From an uncultured Eubacteriaceae bacterium (GTDB lineage: Bacteria > Bacillota > Clostridia > Eubacteriales > UBA1433), in assembly GCA_937880125.1 (NCBI GenBank), contig CALFLU010000091.1:1-15367 (forward strand): DNA of 15,367 nucleotides. Direction: 5' to 3'. Position numbers and translations under genes: made by a program. Of the stretch, positions 14,149 to 15,367 are shown in pieces; position 1 is the first letter of the stretch; every line of letters begins with the position of its first letter. Under the pieces are notes generated by a model. The model was given only the letters and a program-made list of their open reading frames with translations, did no database searches and was not told where the DNA came from.

Positions 14149-15367
14149 TTAGTTGATCGATTGCTTTTCAGCGGATTTGTCTTTGATGCGCATAAACAAT
14201 TTGATAAGCTCGTTGATAAAAAACGGAATCATTGCAAAACCGATGACGATTCCCCAATCCTGCAGGCTCAAATTGTGTACATTGAAGGCATTTGCCAAAG
14301 GCGGAATCGTAATTACGGCAAATTGAAGAATGAAGCCGATGATAATGGCGCCAATCAAATATTTGTTTGAGAAGATGCCGATTTGGAAAAGGGATTTTTT
14401 GGAGTTGCGCACCGTCAGCGAATAAATCAGCTGAGAGGCTGCCAAAACCACAAAGGACATCGTGCGGGCATAGGTCATGACATCCGTGGGAATGTCTTTC
14501 GAGTTGAGGCTGTAGCCGTGCTCATTTAATCCGAAATAGAAGGCAAGCAGTGTCAGCGTCCCAATCAGGGTTCCGCCGATAATGGCGCGTATGCCTGCAC
14601 CGCCCGCAAAAAAGCTTTCTTTGGGGTTGCGCGGCTTTTGCTTCATGACATCGTGGTCGCCGGGATCAATGCCCAGTGCCAGTGCAGGAAGCGTATCGGT
14701 AATTAAGTTAATCCACAAAATTTGCGTGGGCAGCAGGGGAAGCGGCCAGAAAAACAGAACTGACAAGAAGATGGCCAAAACTTCGCCCAAGTTACACGAC
14801 AGCAGAAAGACGACGGATTTGCGAATGTTGTTGTAGATGTTTCGCCCTTCTTCGATGGCTCTGACGATGGTGGTAAAATTATCATCGGTCAAAATCATAT
14901 CACTGGCGCCCTTGGACACATCCGTACCCGTAATGCCCATGGCAACGCCGATATCGGCAAATTTCAAAGAGGGTGCATCGTTGACACCGTCTCCCGTCAT
15001 GGAAACGATATTGCCCTGCGCTTTATAAGCGCGAACAATTTTCACTTTATGTTCCGGAGACACGCGGGCAAAGACACGGTATTTGTTGATGTCTTGGCTA
15101 AACTCTTCGTCGCTTAATTGATCTACTTCGCTGCCTGTGATGCTTTGATCCAAGGAAGTGGCAATACCCAATTCCTTGCCGATTGCAACAGCAGTGTTTT
15201 TGTGGTCCCCCGTAATCATAATCGGTGTGATGCCTGCGCTGATGGCGCTTTGAATGGAGTCTTTTACCTCCAGTCTCGGTGGGTCGATCATACCCACCAT
15301 GCCTATTAAGGTTAAGTCTTTTTCCATTTGATCAGGTTCCAAAAGGGTATCGCCATCTTTATAAGCC
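14149..15367 (-). CDS. Calcium-transporting P-type ATPase (type IIA), C-terminal part; 5' end outside the window
   Basis: About 405 residues of a P2A cation pump that exports Ca2+ from the cytoplasm; the frame is open to the right edge, so the N-terminus, TGE loop and DKTGT phosphorylation site lie outside. Visible are GMIDPPR, MITGDHKNTAVAIGKELGI (about 50-68 of the visible part), TGDGVNDAPSLKFADIGVAMG (124-144), SDMILTDDNF, then the membrane helices. SCNLGEVLAIF carries the M5 glutamate, and WINLITDTLPALALGIDP has the N-T-D triad that binds Ca2+ in SERCA-type M6 helices; together these favour calcium over Na/K or H+. Four further helices and a charged tail follow, as in bacterial LMCA1/PacL-like pumps. 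It ends 8 bases before the hairpin at 14111-14141. Confidence 0.93.
   Translation of the reverse strand, partial: AYKDGDTLLEPDQMEKDLTLIGMVGMIDPPRLEVKDSIQSAISAGITPIMITGDHKNTAVAIGKELGIATSLDQSITGSEVDQLSDEEFSQDINKYRVFARVSPEHKVKIVRAYKAQGNIVSMTGDGVNDAPSLKFADIGVAMGITGTDVSKGASDMILTDDNFTTIVRAIEEGRNIYNNIRKSVVFLLSCNLGEVLAIFLSVLFFWPLPLLPTQILWINLITDTLPALALGIDPGDHDVMKQKPRNPKESFFAGGAGIRAIIGGTLIGTLTLLAFYFGLNEHGYSLNSKDIPTDVMTYARTMSFVVLAASQLIYSLTVRNSKKSLFQIGIFSNKYLIGAIIIGFILQFAVITIPPLANAFNVHNLSLQDWGIVIGFAMIPFFINELIKLFMRIKDKSAEKQSIN

Noticed and set aside
1..15367. Mobile element, CRISPR array, tRNA or defence system
   Set aside because: No transposase, integrase, terminal repeats, spaced repeat array, cloverleaf or defence-family protein was found in the window.

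Overview
The window looks like chromosomal DNA from a fairly low-GC anaerobic member of the Bacillota (Clostridia or Negativicutes type). The basis is family content: a two-subunit Fe-S fumarate hydratase, a YqhD/butanol-dehydrogenase type alcohol dehydrogenase, a YlxP/DUF503 protein, and a PiT-DUF47 pair. Strong AGGAGG-like ribosome sites and sigma-A type promoters also fit. Genus cannot be named from the sequence alone. No rRNA, tRNA, CRISPR array, insertion sequence or phage gene was seen.

Layout. 1-775: the last codons of a fumarate/tartrate hydratase alpha subunit overlap (ATGA) a complete beta subunit, ending at a bidirectional terminator shared with a convergent alpha/beta hydrolase (884-1621, minus). 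1790-3458: a Na+/proline symporter (putP, minus) with its own terminator and a striking promoter palindrome. 3547-4651: a divergent BASS-family Na+-coupled transporter with a near-consensus promoter. 4729-5998: a monocistronic iron-dependent alcohol dehydrogenase. 5999-6251: about 250 bases without a credible gene, holding an imperfect inverted repeat. 6252-6566: an 81-residue protein of unknown function (minus), divergent from a YlxP/DUF503 gene (6824-7105).

7131-9805: a two-gene metal resistance operon. An ArsR/SmtB metalloregulator carrying both known metal-site types sits directly before a CadA/ZntA-type P1B ATPase, behind a consensus promoter overlapped by a perfect 13-bp-arm palindrome. 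The ATPase stop overlaps the stop of a convergent WYL-domain regulator, and its likely terminator lies inside that regulator's coding sequence. A MefA-like MFS exporter diverges from the WYL gene. 12300-14071: a PiT phosphate transporter and its DUF47/PhoU-like partner. The end is a convergent, partial Ca2+-type P-type ATPase (minus, running off the right edge).

Functionally this is a housekeeping and transport region: central carbon metabolism, Na+-coupled uptake, heavy-metal export, phosphate uptake and calcium export, in small transcription units with clear promoters and terminators. I see no multi-gene novel defence or biosynthetic system. The points most worth a second look are regulatory: the putP palindrome with a matching half-site toward the BASS gene, the duplicated metal promoter, the terminator embedded in the WYL gene, and the orphan 81-residue protein.
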